DNA of 56,162 nucleotides from Cryobacterium levicorallinum (GCF_004402405.1 NZ_SOFE01000021.1:1-56162); one strand, 5' to 3'; counted from the stretch's first letter, positions 45,454 through 53,569 are shown. The notes: generated from the letters alone by a model not told the origin. Numbers and translations: made by a program.

Positions 45454-46113
45454 TTAGGCGGCCAGGCCGGAGACGGCAGGCGTGGCATGGTCCTGCGTAT
45501 TGCCCGCAAGTGGGACAAAATGGCCGGTGCCACCGTGCAGGGTGTCCATGGAGCCGGTTTCGATGTCGTAGACCCAGCCGTGGAGGTTTAGCCGGTTTTG
45601 ATCCAGGGCTAGGGCGACGGAGGGATGGGTCCTGATGTTGGTCAGCTGGGCGATGACGTTGCCGCGGACCATGGCCTTCAACGACTCCTGGGCCGATCCG
45701 TGGGTGCGGGCGGCGTTGACGGCCTTCGCCGCGTCGGCGTGGGCAAGCCAGTTGGCCACAGCCGGCAAGTGGTCCAGGTTCGTGTCGGTCGCGATGGCAG
45801 TCATCGCTCCGCAGTCGGAATGGCCACAGATGATGATGTCCGTGACGCCCAGGACGGCGACCGCGTACTCGACTGTCGCGGAGACACCGCCGGGCTCCGG
45901 GCCGTAGGCGGGCACGATGTTGCCGGCGTTGCGGATCACGAACAGGTCACCCGGTTCCTGTTGGGTCAGCAGCTCTGGCACGACCCGGCTATCCGAGCAA
46001 GCAATGAACAAGGCCTTCGGGTTCTGGCCGGTGGCCAGCTCCTTGAAGAGTCCAGAGCGCGCCGGAAAGGCTTCCCGTTGGAATTTCAGAAAGCCTTTAA
46101 TGATGTCTTGCAT
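45454..46113 (-). CDS. cynT: Beta-carbonic anhydrase CynT
   Basis: This 219-residue beta-class carbonic anhydrase has zinc ligands in ACSDSRV (Cys-x-Asp-x-Arg) and in CGHSDCGAM (His, Cys). It supplies bicarbonate to cyanase and keeps CO2 from being lost. It is the first gene of the cynT-cynS operon and diverges from cynR, the same arrangement as in E. coli. Confidence 0.95.
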   Translation of the reverse strand: MQDIIKGFLKFQREAFPARSGLFKELATGQNPKALFIACSDSRVVPELLTQQEPGDLFVIRNAGNIVPAYGPEPGGVSATVEYAVAVLGVTDIIICGHSDCGAMTAIATDTNLDHLPAVANWLAHADAAKAVNAARTHGSAQESLKAMVRGNVIAQLTNIRTHPSVALALDQNRLNLHGWVYDIETGSMDTLHGGTGHFVPLAGNTQDHATPAVSGLAA

Positions 46114-46228
46114 GGGCTGTCTCCTCGATGTTTTGGGGGATAACTCAAGGATGACGGAAACTATATATAGTGTCCAAGACCTCTTTATGATGGAGTCAAT
46201 AAGTAATTTCTATAGTTGGAGAATTGTG
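46114..46228. promoter_or_regulatory. cynR/cynT divergent promoter region
   Basis: The 115-bp gap is AT-rich and holds the palindrome CTATATATAG at 46161-46170 and a second CTATAG at 46211-46216. By analogy with CynR of E. coli the LysR operator should lie here. I could not define promoter boxes with confidence. Confidence 0.45.
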
Positions 46229-47101
46229 ATGTTGCGCCACATTCGTTACCTGGCCGCGGTCGCGGAACACCAGAACTTCACTCGTGCGGCCGAGGCGCTC
46301 CACGTCTCCCAACCGACGCTGTCGCAACAGATCAAGCAACTGGAGAACTCGTTAAACGTTCAACTCTTGGATCGGTCCGGACGGACCGTGCGGCTGACAG
46401 ACGCTGGCGCGACCTTCCTGCGCTATACCCAACGCGCGCTGCGGGAACTTGACGCCGGAACCCGGGCCATCCACGACGTGCAGGACCTGAGCCGTGGATC
46501 GCTCCGGTTGGCGATGACTCCCACGTTCACCGCGTACCTGATCGGTCCACTGGTCGAACGTTTCCGCACCCGCTATCCCGGCATTAACTTGAGCGTGCAG
46601 GAGATGACCCAGGACCGCATCGAGGTGGCGCTGGCCGAGGACACCCTCGATCTAGGCATCGCATTTGCCGAGGTGCGTTCGTCCGAGATCGAGGCCCAGG
46701 CGTTGTTCGTCGAAACCCTCGGCTTAGTTGTCGGCAACAACCACCCCCATGCCGGACAGCAGGCACCCATGACCCTGCGGGAGTTGGAACAGGAGCAGCT
46801 TGTGCTGCTTAGAAGCGATTTTGCGACTCGGCGCCACATCGACGGGTACTTCCGGGACCACGGGGTTGCCCCGCGCATCGCGATCGAAGTTGACTCCGTC
46901 AGCGCGATCATGGAAATCGTTCGCCGCGGCCAGCTCGCCACCATGCTGCCCGAAGCCATTGCCCGCGAACAGCACGGGCTCAACCCGGTTGCCGTACTGC
47001 CAGCCATTCCACACCGTACCGCAGCCCTGCTCAGACGAAAAGGCGCGTACATGAGCGCAGCCAGCCGGGCCTTCACCGAGCTGATATCGACGTGGAGCTA
47101 G
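46229..47101 (+). CDS. cynR: LysR-family regulator CynR
   Basis: The 290-residue LysR protein closely resembles E. coli CynR in both halves: MLRHIRYLAAVAEHQNFTRAAEALHVSQPTLSQQIKQLE, LDRSGRTVRLTDAG, RAIHDVQDLSRGSLRLAMTPTFTAYLIGPL and SDFATRRHIDGYF. It activates cynTS in the presence of cyanate. ATG 46229 is chosen by family; GTG 46226 is also possible. Confidence 0.92.
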   Translation: MLRHIRYLAAVAEHQNFTRAAEALHVSQPTLSQQIKQLENSLNVQLLDRSGRTVRLTDAGATFLRYTQRALRELDAGTRAIHDVQDLSRGSLRLAMTPTFTAYLIGPLVERFRTRYPGINLSVQEMTQDRIEVALAEDTLDLGIAFAEVRSSEIEAQALFVETLGLVVGNNHPHAGQQAPMTLRELEQEQLVLLRSDFATRRHIDGYFRDHGVAPRIAIEVDSVSAIMEIVRRGQLATMLPEAIAREQHGLNPVAVLPAIPHRTAALLRRKGAYMSAASRAFTELISTWS

Positions 47102-47218
47102 CCGCCTGACCCTGCCGCGGCCAACGCAGCCACCCTCAAAAGACCTGTCCAACACCACCGATACGTCACAGAGAAAACCAACGAGGGCGCTGGGTGGCAC
47201 GAAACATCATCGCGGGGA

Positions 47219-47408
47219 TGTCCTGTCTCGGGACGTCCCTGAACTTTATGTCTCGGGACCTCCTTGACACTCATTTCTTAGGTCGTTTCTGGCGTTTCCG
47301 GGACACGTTGTGTTCGCGGCAGAATCGGGTCACAGCCCCTCGAGGGGCGTCGTCGGGCCCGAAAGCGATGATGAGGCGGAGGTCGGTGCGGGATGGGTTA
47401 TGTGTCAT
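47219..47408 (-). pseudogene. IS481-family transposase 5' remnant with end sequence
   Basis: The frame 47408-47271 encodes MTHNPSRTDLRLIIAFGPDD and then RFCREHNVSR, which I recognise as the N-terminus of an IS481-family transposase, then degenerates (KRQKRPKK) to a stop after 45 residues. Beyond it lie two direct copies of TGTCTCGGGAC (about 47224 and 47250), typical of an IS481 end (TGTC, CCTTGACA). The rest of the gene is gone. The gap 47102-47218 holds nothing recognised. Confidence 0.65.
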
Positions 47409-47520
47409 TCCCTATCGTGCGGGTTCCGCGTCCCGCTGCCGAACCAAGCCCTCGAGACGGGGTGCAATAACGAAAGTCAGCGAGGTGCTGAGACAGAACT
47501 GTCAGATTGGGAACGAGACT

Positions 47521-47763
47521 TTACACGTGGGGTGTGACACCCCCGTGTTGGCCTTCAAAAACCACAGGCCGAACCCTTGTAAGCCGGAGCGAAGAAAATC
47601 GCGGTCCTCCGCGTCCCAACTCCAGCATGACTAAGGTCCCGGTCGCGTCCTGGGCGAGGGTCTGGTCGATCTGCAGGCCGATTTCGGTCCCCGGCACCAT
47701 CTCCCCGGAGGCCAGGTGCGATGCGATGAGTTTCTGTGACACGTTGTATGCCACGGTAAGCGC
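47521..47763 (-). pseudogene. Aconitate hydratase 5' remnant
   Basis: The minus frame from about 47763 reads LTVAYNVSQKLIASHL and ASGEMVPGTEIGLQIDQTLAQ, then DATGTLVMLEL, the N-terminus of an aconitase. After LEL the frame breaks. A different frame near 47580 to 47525 reads QGFGLWFLKANTGVSHPT, matching the later aconitase stretch with G-x-x-x-x-G-x-S/C-H. An internal deletion and truncation explain this. It is not in a TCA-cycle context. The gap 47764-48058 shows only a short unrecognised frame ending at 48061. Confidence 0.65.
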
Positions 47764-48058
47764 CCTCCCTCGATAGCGGTGCCCACCGACATCCGTCGGT
47801 ATGAATTGGCCTCCGGGGCATGCCACTGATCCGAGGTAGGCCACTCGTGGCACCGGGGCTAGCCTTCTCAGAGAGAATGGACATCCGCGATACCGGATAG
47901 ATGGGCGACTCAAGCGGACTACACCGCTACCCGCTTGAGCGCATTTGAGTAGGCCGGGCGATCTTGATCATTCTGTCGACGGATGAGGTCCAGGACCGTG
48001 CGGCACTGTGCGCGCTCGCACGGCGCCTGGACCTCAGTTTTGAGCCGTTCGCTCGCAG

Positions 48059-48754
48059 CTAGTGCAGGACTCCGCAGGCAACCGGGTCAGTTGCCTCGGC
48101 GGGGAGGGTGGGGTCGAGCTCACTTGCACCCTCGGGAACGCTGAGGTTGTATGTTCCGTTGCCGTCGTAGTCGTTTCCGTGGATTACGACAACACCTTCA
48201 CCGTCGCGGATGGCCTCGGCAATCTGCGCGGCGGTGCCGATCCCTTCGGCTCCCGGATAGCCTGTTCCCGCCACGTCCGTGAATCTGATGTTGGTCCGGA
48301 GGTAGTTATAGGAGCCATTTTTCGAGACAGGGAATCGGGAAACGTCCAGAAAACTGGCCGGCGTAGTGTCTCCACTGGTGTTCAAGGACACCACAACGGG
48401 GCCGTACGCCGGAACACCCTCAACGGTGTTCAGTCGTCCGTCACCGTTGCTGTCCAACGCGAGCGTGGGACACTCATTCAAGGCCTGTTCGCCGTAGTGG
48501 ATGTGCTGTGCGTGCGGAGCATCGGGCGTCAAACCCCTCGCGCGGATCCCGATCGCCCGGATCGTCTCGCCGCGAACGACCGCGACCGCCGTTCCAGACG
48601 CTCCTGAGCCGTTAAGCTCTGTGAGGTGGGCGGTCAGCACCACGTTGCCGCGCACCGATTTTGGGACATGCGCTGATGCCGGCGCAGCGCCCAGTGACAT
48701 GGCGATGAGCGCAGCTGCACTCGCGCCCAGCACCAGTCTGATGTTCTTCTTCAC
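48059..48754 (-). CDS. Secreted CHRD-like protein with calcium-type loops
   Basis: This 231-residue exported protein has a signal peptide (residues 1-28, VLGASAAALIAMSLGAAPASA) and then a CHRD-like beta domain with H-A-Q-H-I-H-Y-G near residue 83. Two acidic loops, DSNGDGRLNTVEG (EF-hand-like) and DYDGNGTYN, suggest metal binding. The exact role is unknown; CHRD proteins are often surface or SodC-associated. It stands alone on the minus strand. Confidence 0.62.
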   Translation of the reverse strand: MKKNIRLVLGASAAALIAMSLGAAPASAHVPKSVRGNVVLTAHLTELNGSGASGTAVAVVRGETIRAIGIRARGLTPDAPHAQHIHYGEQALNECPTLALDSNGDGRLNTVEGVPAYGPVVVSLNTSGDTTPASFLDVSRFPVSKNGSYNYLRTNIRFTDVAGTGYPGAEGIGTAAQIAEAIRDGEGVVVIHGNDYDGNGTYNLSVPEGASELDPTLPAEATDPVACGVLH

Positions 48755-48826
48755 GATTCACTCCTATGTGTCCTCGCCCATCGGGACGATCCCGACGGTA
48801 AATGCGACAGCGTTGATACGTAACCC

Positions 48827-49312
48827 TCAGCCGAATGCCTTGGCATTATTGGAACGAACGCACGCACGCATGCCTGCGGCGAAGAGTATCCGCAAATCGG
48901 GTTTCCGGACAGTGGTGATTGCTGACTCTGTACGCATGCTTGCGCATGCCCCTTGCCGCTCCTCGCCGCACGGGTCTTGCCCCACCCTGCTCCGTGTCGG
49001 CCCGCGGTATCTCTGTGTGACGTCGCTGTTTATCCAGATCTCGTCATCAGAGCACTCAGCGCTAACACAAAGCGCGCGATCGGCGGTGGGCGACCTCTCA
49101 GACGTTGCCGGCGTCGCGGCGCTGGGGAGCATGTGGTGCCACTGCAGGATCTGATGCAGCAGGCTCCCATCCACGAATTCACCCAATCCGATACCGAAGA
49201 TGGTGCCGGGTAGACCGATCCCGCGGGGCTGTGCGCGCGTCCCCCCGATCGGGGTCGAGATGGTGACGAGCTTGGCGCTAACAATGGCCTTCCGATTCCA
49301 CCCGTTCGTCAT
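48827..49312 (-). pseudogene. DUF2243 membrane-protein remnant
   Basis: The start (49312) gives a 70-residue segment typical of DUF2243 proteins: GLPGTIFGIGLGEFVDGSLLHQILQWHHML. After SAATPATS the frame no longer resembles the family and has Cys/Arg-rich, non-membrane sequence, so the remaining helices are lost. DUF2243 genes often accompany copper or heme-copper oxidase genes. The gap 49313-49466 holds nothing else recognised. Confidence 0.6.
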
Positions 49313-49466
49313 GGCTTCACGCTATATCCCGCGACGCCGGGGCCGAGTTCGAAGCTGTCAAGTCCTCGCGTTGGGCCCTTTTTGTTGCGTGAGTTTTAGC
49401 CGGTTGCACCGGTGTGTGAGGTACGTGCCGTTTCACGTGCGCGGACGATCTACTCAGCCAAGACTT

Positions 49467-49482
49467 ATACCTCTAGGGGTAT
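49467..49482. promoter_or_regulatory. CsoR-type operator, box 1
   Basis: ATACC-TCTAG-GGGTAT matches the pattern shared by four sites in the window and the general form of CsoR/RcnR-family operators. It lies 40 bp upstream of the SHOCT/multicopper oxidase pair. Confidence 0.75.
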
Positions 49483-49522
49483 GGTGGAGATGCGGATCAG
49501 TAAACGAAAGGAAGTAACTCAG

Positions 49523-49774
49523 ATGATGTGGGGTAACGGAAGTATGGGATGGTCCTGGGGGTTCGGCCTACTAGCTATTGCCGGTGTCGCCGTGCTTATT
49601 TATGTCATTGTTCGTTTTTTGTCGAACAAATCCGGAAGCGATGACACGCGATCTGCTCCGAGGCAAGCTAATTCGGCCGGTGCCAGGCAGATTCTTGAGG
49701 AGCGGTTCGCTCGGGGGGAGCTCACTGCGGAGCAGCTGCGTGATCAGCTGCGGGTGCTCGAGGAGGGCCGGTAG
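49523..49774 (+). CDS. SHOCT-domain small membrane protein
   Basis: The 83-residue protein has one membrane helix (FGLLAIAGVAVLIYVIVRFL, about 12-31) behind a Met/Trp/Gly-rich start (MMWGNGSMGWSW), a short linker and a C-terminal SHOCT motif (RQILEERFARGELTAEQLRDQLRVLEEGR). SHOCT proteins are common next to copper and redox genes. Start 49523 or 49526. Its TAG overlaps the GTG of the multicopper oxidase by one base, so the two are coupled. Confidence 0.82.
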   Translation: MMWGNGSMGWSWGFGLLAIAGVAVLIYVIVRFLSNKSGSDDTRSAPRQANSAGARQILEERFARGELTAEQLRDQLRVLEEGR

Positions 49775-51291
49775 TGCCCGGTCTTAGTCGCCGTAGCGCC
49801 CTGATCCTCGGCGGGGTCGGGATTGCGGCCACGGCTGTGGGCGGAGCGGGTTTCTTTGTCAATCAACGGATCTCCTCGACGACGTCACCGGCTATACCGT
49901 CCGGGAGCGACCTCGTCGAGCCCCCGGAGCTACGAAGCGTCCGCGGTACTCTCACCGTTGATCTCGAGTCTTCCCCCCAACAGGTGACCATTGCTGGTCG
50001 TGATGTGCGTGCGCTGAGTTACAACGGTGGCGTGCCCGGCGGCCCCACACTGCGCGTTCGAGCGGGAGACACCCTCAACGTCAGCCTTCGCAATGGGCTG
50101 GCAGATCCGAGCAACCTGCACGTGCACGGTCTCCATGTCTCGCCCGAGAACAACAGCGACAACATGTTCGTCACCGTCGCAGCCGGCGCCTCCTTTGATT
50201 ATCAGTACGAATTGCCCGCCAATCACCCGCCGGGCGTGTACTGGTATCACCCGCACCACCATGGTTTCGTGGCCGATCAGGTATTCGGCGGGCTTTACGG
50301 CGCCATTATTGTTGAAGACCCCGACCCCATCCCGGCCAGCCGGGAACGTGTCCTCGTCATTTCCGACATCACCCTTGATTCCGCGGGAACAATTCCAGCG
50401 GCCACAGCGATGGAGAAAATGTCCGGACGCGAGGGAGACCTCGTCCTGGTCAACGGTCAGCTCACCCCCAGTATGACTTCCCGCCCTGGTGAGCGGGAAC
50501 GATGGCGCATCGTAAATGCCTGCGTGTCCCGCTATCTGCGGCTGCGCCTCGACGGGCAGCAGCTGTCCCTCCTCGGAATTGACTCCGGACGGTTCGAAGC
50601 CGCGCACGACGTCGACGAGGTCGTGCTGGCCCCGGGGAACCGGGCCGACCTTCTCGTCACCGGCACGGCCGGCAGCTCCGTGCTGCGTACGCACACCTAT
50701 GACCGAGGTATGTCCGGCGGAATGATGATGGGAGGCGGAAGCTCCGCTGGAGCCGACGACGTCGCGCTGGCCTCCTTTGTCGTGACCGGTGACGACGTCA
50801 CGACAGTCGCCGCCATACCCGGCCAGCCCGCTCCACGAGACCTTCGCACGGCTACCGTAACCGCTCGACGCGAGTTGATCTTCGCGATGGGAATGGGCGG
50901 GGACACGGGCAGTGGCATGGGTGGAAACATGGATGGCGGAATGGGTGGAGGAGTGGGTGGGGGCATGATGTCAGCCACGATCAACGGCCAGGTATTCGAT
51001 GCCACCCGGGTCGACACGACCGTGCAATTCGACAGTGTGGAGGATTGGTTGCTGACAAATACCAGCCCGCTCGATCACCCCATGCACCTGCACGTGTGGC
51101 CGATGCAGATTATCGAACAGTCAGGCCAGCCCGTCAAAACCATCATGTGGCAAGACGTCGTGAACATCCCGGCACGCAGCACCGTGCGAGTACGTATCGC
51201 GTTTGACGACTTCAGCGGACGTACCGTGTACCACTGCCACATTCTTGACCACGAAGACAGAGGAATGATGGGAGTTATCACCGCAAACTGA
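49774..51291 (+). CDS. Multicopper oxidase (CueO/CotA-like), Tat-exported
   Basis: This 505-residue three-domain oxidase has a Tat-type leader (LSRRSALILGG), and all four copper motifs are present: HVHGLH, YWYHPHHHG, HPMHLHVWPM and YHCHILDHEDRGMMG. The last carries the type 1 ligands including Met. Two Met/Gly-rich loops (GMSGGMMMGGG, then GMGGDTGSGMGGNMDGG and on) resemble the CueO Met-rich region that binds Cu(I). It would detoxify copper outside the cytoplasm. GTG start. Confidence 0.93.
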   Translation: MPGLSRRSALILGGVGIAATAVGGAGFFVNQRISSTTSPAIPSGSDLVEPPELRSVRGTLTVDLESSPQQVTIAGRDVRALSYNGGVPGGPTLRVRAGDTLNVSLRNGLADPSNLHVHGLHVSPENNSDNMFVTVAAGASFDYQYELPANHPPGVYWYHPHHHGFVADQVFGGLYGAIIVEDPDPIPASRERVLVISDITLDSAGTIPAATAMEKMSGREGDLVLVNGQLTPSMTSRPGERERWRIVNACVSRYLRLRLDGQQLSLLGIDSGRFEAAHDVDEVVLAPGNRADLLVTGTAGSSVLRTHTYDRGMSGGMMMGGGSSAGADDVALASFVVTGDDVTTVAAIPGQPAPRDLRTATVTARRELIFAMGMGGDTGSGMGGNMDGGMGGGVGGGMMSATINGQVFDATRVDTTVQFDSVEDWLLTNTSPLDHPMHLHVWPMQIIEQSGQPVKTIMWQDVVNIPARSTVRVRIAFDDFSGRTVYHCHILDHEDRGMMGVITAN

Positions 51292-51338
51292 CAGTAGCCG
51301 CAACCATCAATTCGAAAAAAATGGATTAGGAGAAATCA

Positions 51339-51761
51339 ATGAACTACGCACACACCATCACCGTCTCGCTGCCCTACGAAGTAGCCGTCTCCAGGGTGCG
51401 GGAAGAACTAGCCAACCAAGGATTCGGCGTTCTTACCGAAATCGACGTCCACGCGACCTTCGAAACGAAACTCGGCGTGGAAAGTGCGCAGGCACTGGGC
51501 GACTACCTGATCTTGGGTGCCTGTAACCCCGCCCTCGCCGAACAGGCGCTCACTGCAGAGCCCGACATGGGCTTGCTGCTTCCGTGTAACGTCGTCATTC
51601 GACGAAGCCCGTCAGCGACTATCACCACGGTTCAAGCTATCAACCCACAAACCATGGTCCAGCTGAGCAATTCCCCGGGGATACAGAACGTTGCTGATCA
51701 AGCCGATCAGCGTCTTCTCGCCGCGCTAGCCGCTCTCCAAGGAGAAAGCAGCAGCAAGTAA
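51339..51761 (+). CDS. DUF302 domain protein
   Basis: The 140-residue protein is of the DUF302 family: HTITVSLPYEVAVSRVREELANQGFGVLTEIDV, then ILGACNPALAEQALTAEPDMGLLLPCNVVI. The cysteine pattern LGACNP / LLPCNV is the family signature. DUF302 genes frequently accompany thioredoxins, rhodaneses and CsoR-type regulators. It follows the oxidase by 47 bp on the same strand, with TTAGGAG before the ATG. Confidence 0.85.
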   Translation: MNYAHTITVSLPYEVAVSRVREELANQGFGVLTEIDVHATFETKLGVESAQALGDYLILGACNPALAEQALTAEPDMGLLLPCNVVIRRSPSATITTVQAINPQTMVQLSNSPGIQNVADQADQRLLAALAALQGESSSK

Positions 51762-51878
51762 TACGCGGTCTAGCCCGCTGAAGCACGGCCAGAATTTTAT
51801 GGCCGTGTCAGGCGCTAGCCGCGCTGGTGGTCCGATTGGCGATCTGGCAGGCTTCACTAAAAGATGGGCCGGGTGCCG

Positions 51879-52043
51879 TTAGCGTCCGAGTAACCGGGAC
51901 CAGAATGATCCGGTCGATTTTTCTTTGACATGCCCGGCGCATTGTTGGTTGCGTGGCACACCGCGCATGACCTGATCAATGTGCTGACCGCAGCCCGCCC
52001 ACGTTGTCTTTTGGCACACTTTGCACGTTACGGCACGACACAT
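51879..52043 (-). CDS. 54-residue cysteine-rich protein
   Basis: This small gene codes for a 54-residue protein. The start, MCRAVTCKVCQKTTWAGCGQ, holds Cys2, Cys7, Cys10 and Cys18, followed by His21, Cys35 and His38. A CKVC knuckle and the spacing suggest zinc or copper binding. GGAG lies seven bases ahead of the ATG, and a CsoR-type operator (52083-52098) sits 40 bp upstream. I recall short proteins starting MCRAVTC as common, uncharacterised actinobacterial neighbours of such operators; this is not verified. The gap 51762-51878 holds nothing else recognised. Confidence 0.75.
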   Translation of the reverse strand: MCRAVTCKVCQKTTWAGCGQHIDQVMRGVPRNQQCAGHVKEKSTGSFWSRLLGR

Positions 52044-52082
52044 AAGGATCTCCATTCAATTCGGTGAACTAATCATAAAATA

Positions 52083-52098
52083 ATACACCAGGGGGTAT
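52083..52098. promoter_or_regulatory. CsoR-type operator, box 2
   Basis: ATACA-CCAGG-GGGTAT lies 40 bp upstream of the start of the cysteine-rich gene. The same 16-bp layout as boxes 1, 3 and 4, with one change (A for C) in the left arm. Confidence 0.72.
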
Positions 52099-52168
52099 TC
52101 TGGCCGGGTGGTGACAGGACGGGCCGCCTGTGAGCCTGCTGCGAAGTGGTTTCGCGGGGGCGCGAGGT

Positions 52169-52525
52169 TTAGCGGGTGGCGATACTGGCGCGCACGTCGT
52201 CCATGTTGAGGTTCTCGACGCCGGCAATGAGCTCTTCCAGGCTGGCCGCGTTCAGGGCGCCTGCTTGGGAAAAGACGAGTACGGAGTCCCGAAACGCCAT
52301 CAGCGTGGGGATGGAACGGATGCCCGCGGCTGCGGCCAATCCCTGTTCCGCTTCGGTGTCGACTTTTCCAAAGGTGATTGCGGGGTGTTTTTCAGACGCC
52401 GCGCTGAATGTCGGGGCGAAACTGCGACACGGGCCACACCACTCGGCCCAAAAATCAACCAACACGATGGGACTCTGGGCAATGGTCGCGTCAAAGGTGG
52501 TCTCGGTGAGATCCGTAATAGACAT
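52169..52525 (-). CDS. trxA: Thioredoxin TrxA
   Basis: The 118-residue thioredoxin has the active site WCGPC in VDFWAEWCGPCRSF (Cys about residues 30 and 33), IPTL with the cis-proline, and a normal length. It reduces disulfides or persulfides in the cytoplasm. Two tandem CsoR-type boxes lie directly before the start codon, so it is likely induced by copper or reactive sulfur rather than constitutive. Confidence 0.94.
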   Translation of the reverse strand: MSITDLTETTFDATIAQSPIVLVDFWAEWCGPCRSFAPTFSAASEKHPAITFGKVDTEAEQGLAAAAGIRSIPTLMAFRDSVLVFSQAGALNAASLEELIAGVENLNMDDVRASIATR

Positions 52526-52536
52526 AAAAACAGTAT

Positions 52537-52573
52537 ATACCTACTAGGGTATTTTGCATACCGCATGGGGTAT
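52537..52573. promoter_or_regulatory. Tandem CsoR-type operators, boxes 3 and 4
   Basis: ATACC-TACTA-GGGTAT (52537-52552) and ATACC-GCATG-GGGTAT (52558-52573) are spaced 21 bp centre to centre, two helical turns, and start 12 bp upstream of trxA. They would allow cooperative binding and full repression of trxA. Confidence 0.75.
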
Positions 52574-52948
52574 ACGCCAACTTGGCAGATATCCAGCGCG
52601 GAAACGGCCTACAAAGAGTTGATCACACACACCTGGCCGACGTATTCGGAGACCGCGTCCCATCAGATCACCTCTCGCCGGGAGCGGAACATGGCCAGAA
52701 TGCAGGTGCGCCCCTGGGTGAGGTTGCCGACGGATGCCTCGGTGCGCGAGGTCACGGATCGAGCGTTGGCGAGGTCGCCGAAGGTTCAATCGGCGACGAC
52801 AGCATGGTGACAAGTCTTGCAGCTTCAGGCGAGTGTAGGCGCCCTCGCGCTGTGGATCCCACATGCAGGGTTTTCTGGCACAGGACCTGGATGTTTATAG
52901 TTTTGGCTCCCATTTTTACACGTTTCCCACCAGATTCGCAGCAATTTG
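52574..52948. other. Gene-free stretch
   Basis: No convincing gene is visible in 52574-52948. Several frames are open for 60-130 codons on both strands but show no family features. The stretch carries one CGGATGC word (52731) and likely marks return to host DNA. Confidence 0.5.
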
Positions 52949-52990
52949 AACCCCTGAATCCCCGGTAAGCACCGGGACTCAGGGGTTTTT
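52949..52990 (+). terminator. Strong terminator hairpin
   Basis: AACCCCTGAATCCCCGGT pairs with ACCGGGACTCAGGGGTT around AAGC, with a following T-run (TTTTT). This is a strong intrinsic terminator, but no gene leading into it is recognised. Confidence 0.75.
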
Positions 52991-53083
52991 CCGTGCCTCG
53001 AAATCGCGCAACCTGTGAAAAGGTGCAGCCTGGTTGAGACGCTTGGCGATCGAGGGCTGACCGGGTGATCGTGCAGCCAACCT

Positions 53084-53476
53084 ATGCTGAATCACATGGC
53101 AACCGCAGACGCCACCCTGCTCTGCATCATCCTGGTATTTCTCGCCATCTTCCAGCTGCTGCTGATCGCAGGCCTGCCGCTCGGGCGGTTCGCCTGGGCC
53201 GGCCGGCACGAGGTGCTCCGGACATGCCAGCGCATCGGCAGCGCCCTCTCGATCGCGCTCTACCTCGTGTTTGCACTCCTCGTACTCGAACGGGCGGAGC
53301 TGACGTCTTTCATCTACAGCGCGAGCTTCATCGGCGTGGCCGTGTGGGTGCTCACTGGGTACTCCACGCTCAGTGTGATCATGAACGGGATCTCCCGCAG
53401 CAAATCGGAACGCCTTGTGATGACGCCGGTGAGCCTTATGCTGGCGGGACGGTGCCTGGTCGTCGCGATCAGATAA
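53084..53476 (+). CDS. Small membrane protein of unknown family
   Basis: This 130-residue protein has four hydrophobic segments (LLCIILVFLAIFQLLLIAGL, SIALYLVFALLVLE, IYSASFIGVAVWVLTGY, LMLAGRCLVVAI). A polar RSKSER loop sits between the last two. ATG 53084 or 53096 are both possible. I recognise no function. Two CATCCGCTC words lie directly after the stop, before the sulP gene. Confidence 0.65.
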   Translation: MLNHMATADATLLCIILVFLAIFQLLLIAGLPLGRFAWAGRHEVLRTCQRIGSALSIALYLVFALLVLERAELTSFIYSASFIGVAVWVLTGYSTLSVIMNGISRSKSERLVMTPVSLMLAGRCLVVAIR

Positions 53477-53569
53477 ACATCCGCTCAAATCAGCATCCGC
53501 TCGACGTGACGGCAGCGGCACACTCGATGAAGTCCAGACAGCAGACGAGGACCGGACTACCGTGAAGTC

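Noticed and set aside
47957..48061. Short plus-strand frame (ILIILSTDEVQDRAALCALARR...) ending at 48061
   Set aside because: About 35 codons, no ribosome site, no recognised family and on the edge of pseudogene debris; not enough to call a gene.
52941..52966. Possible att site: ATTTGAACCC resembling the T-arm complement of tRNA-Ser(GCT) at the right edge of the island
   Set aside because: Only about ten bases match and this stretch is common to all tRNAs; the sequence is better explained as one arm of the terminator hairpin.
52574..52968. Open frames of 60-130 codons on both strands upstream of the terminator
   Set aside because: Composition is not coding-like, starts lack ribosome sites, and no motif is recognisable; probably decayed sequence.
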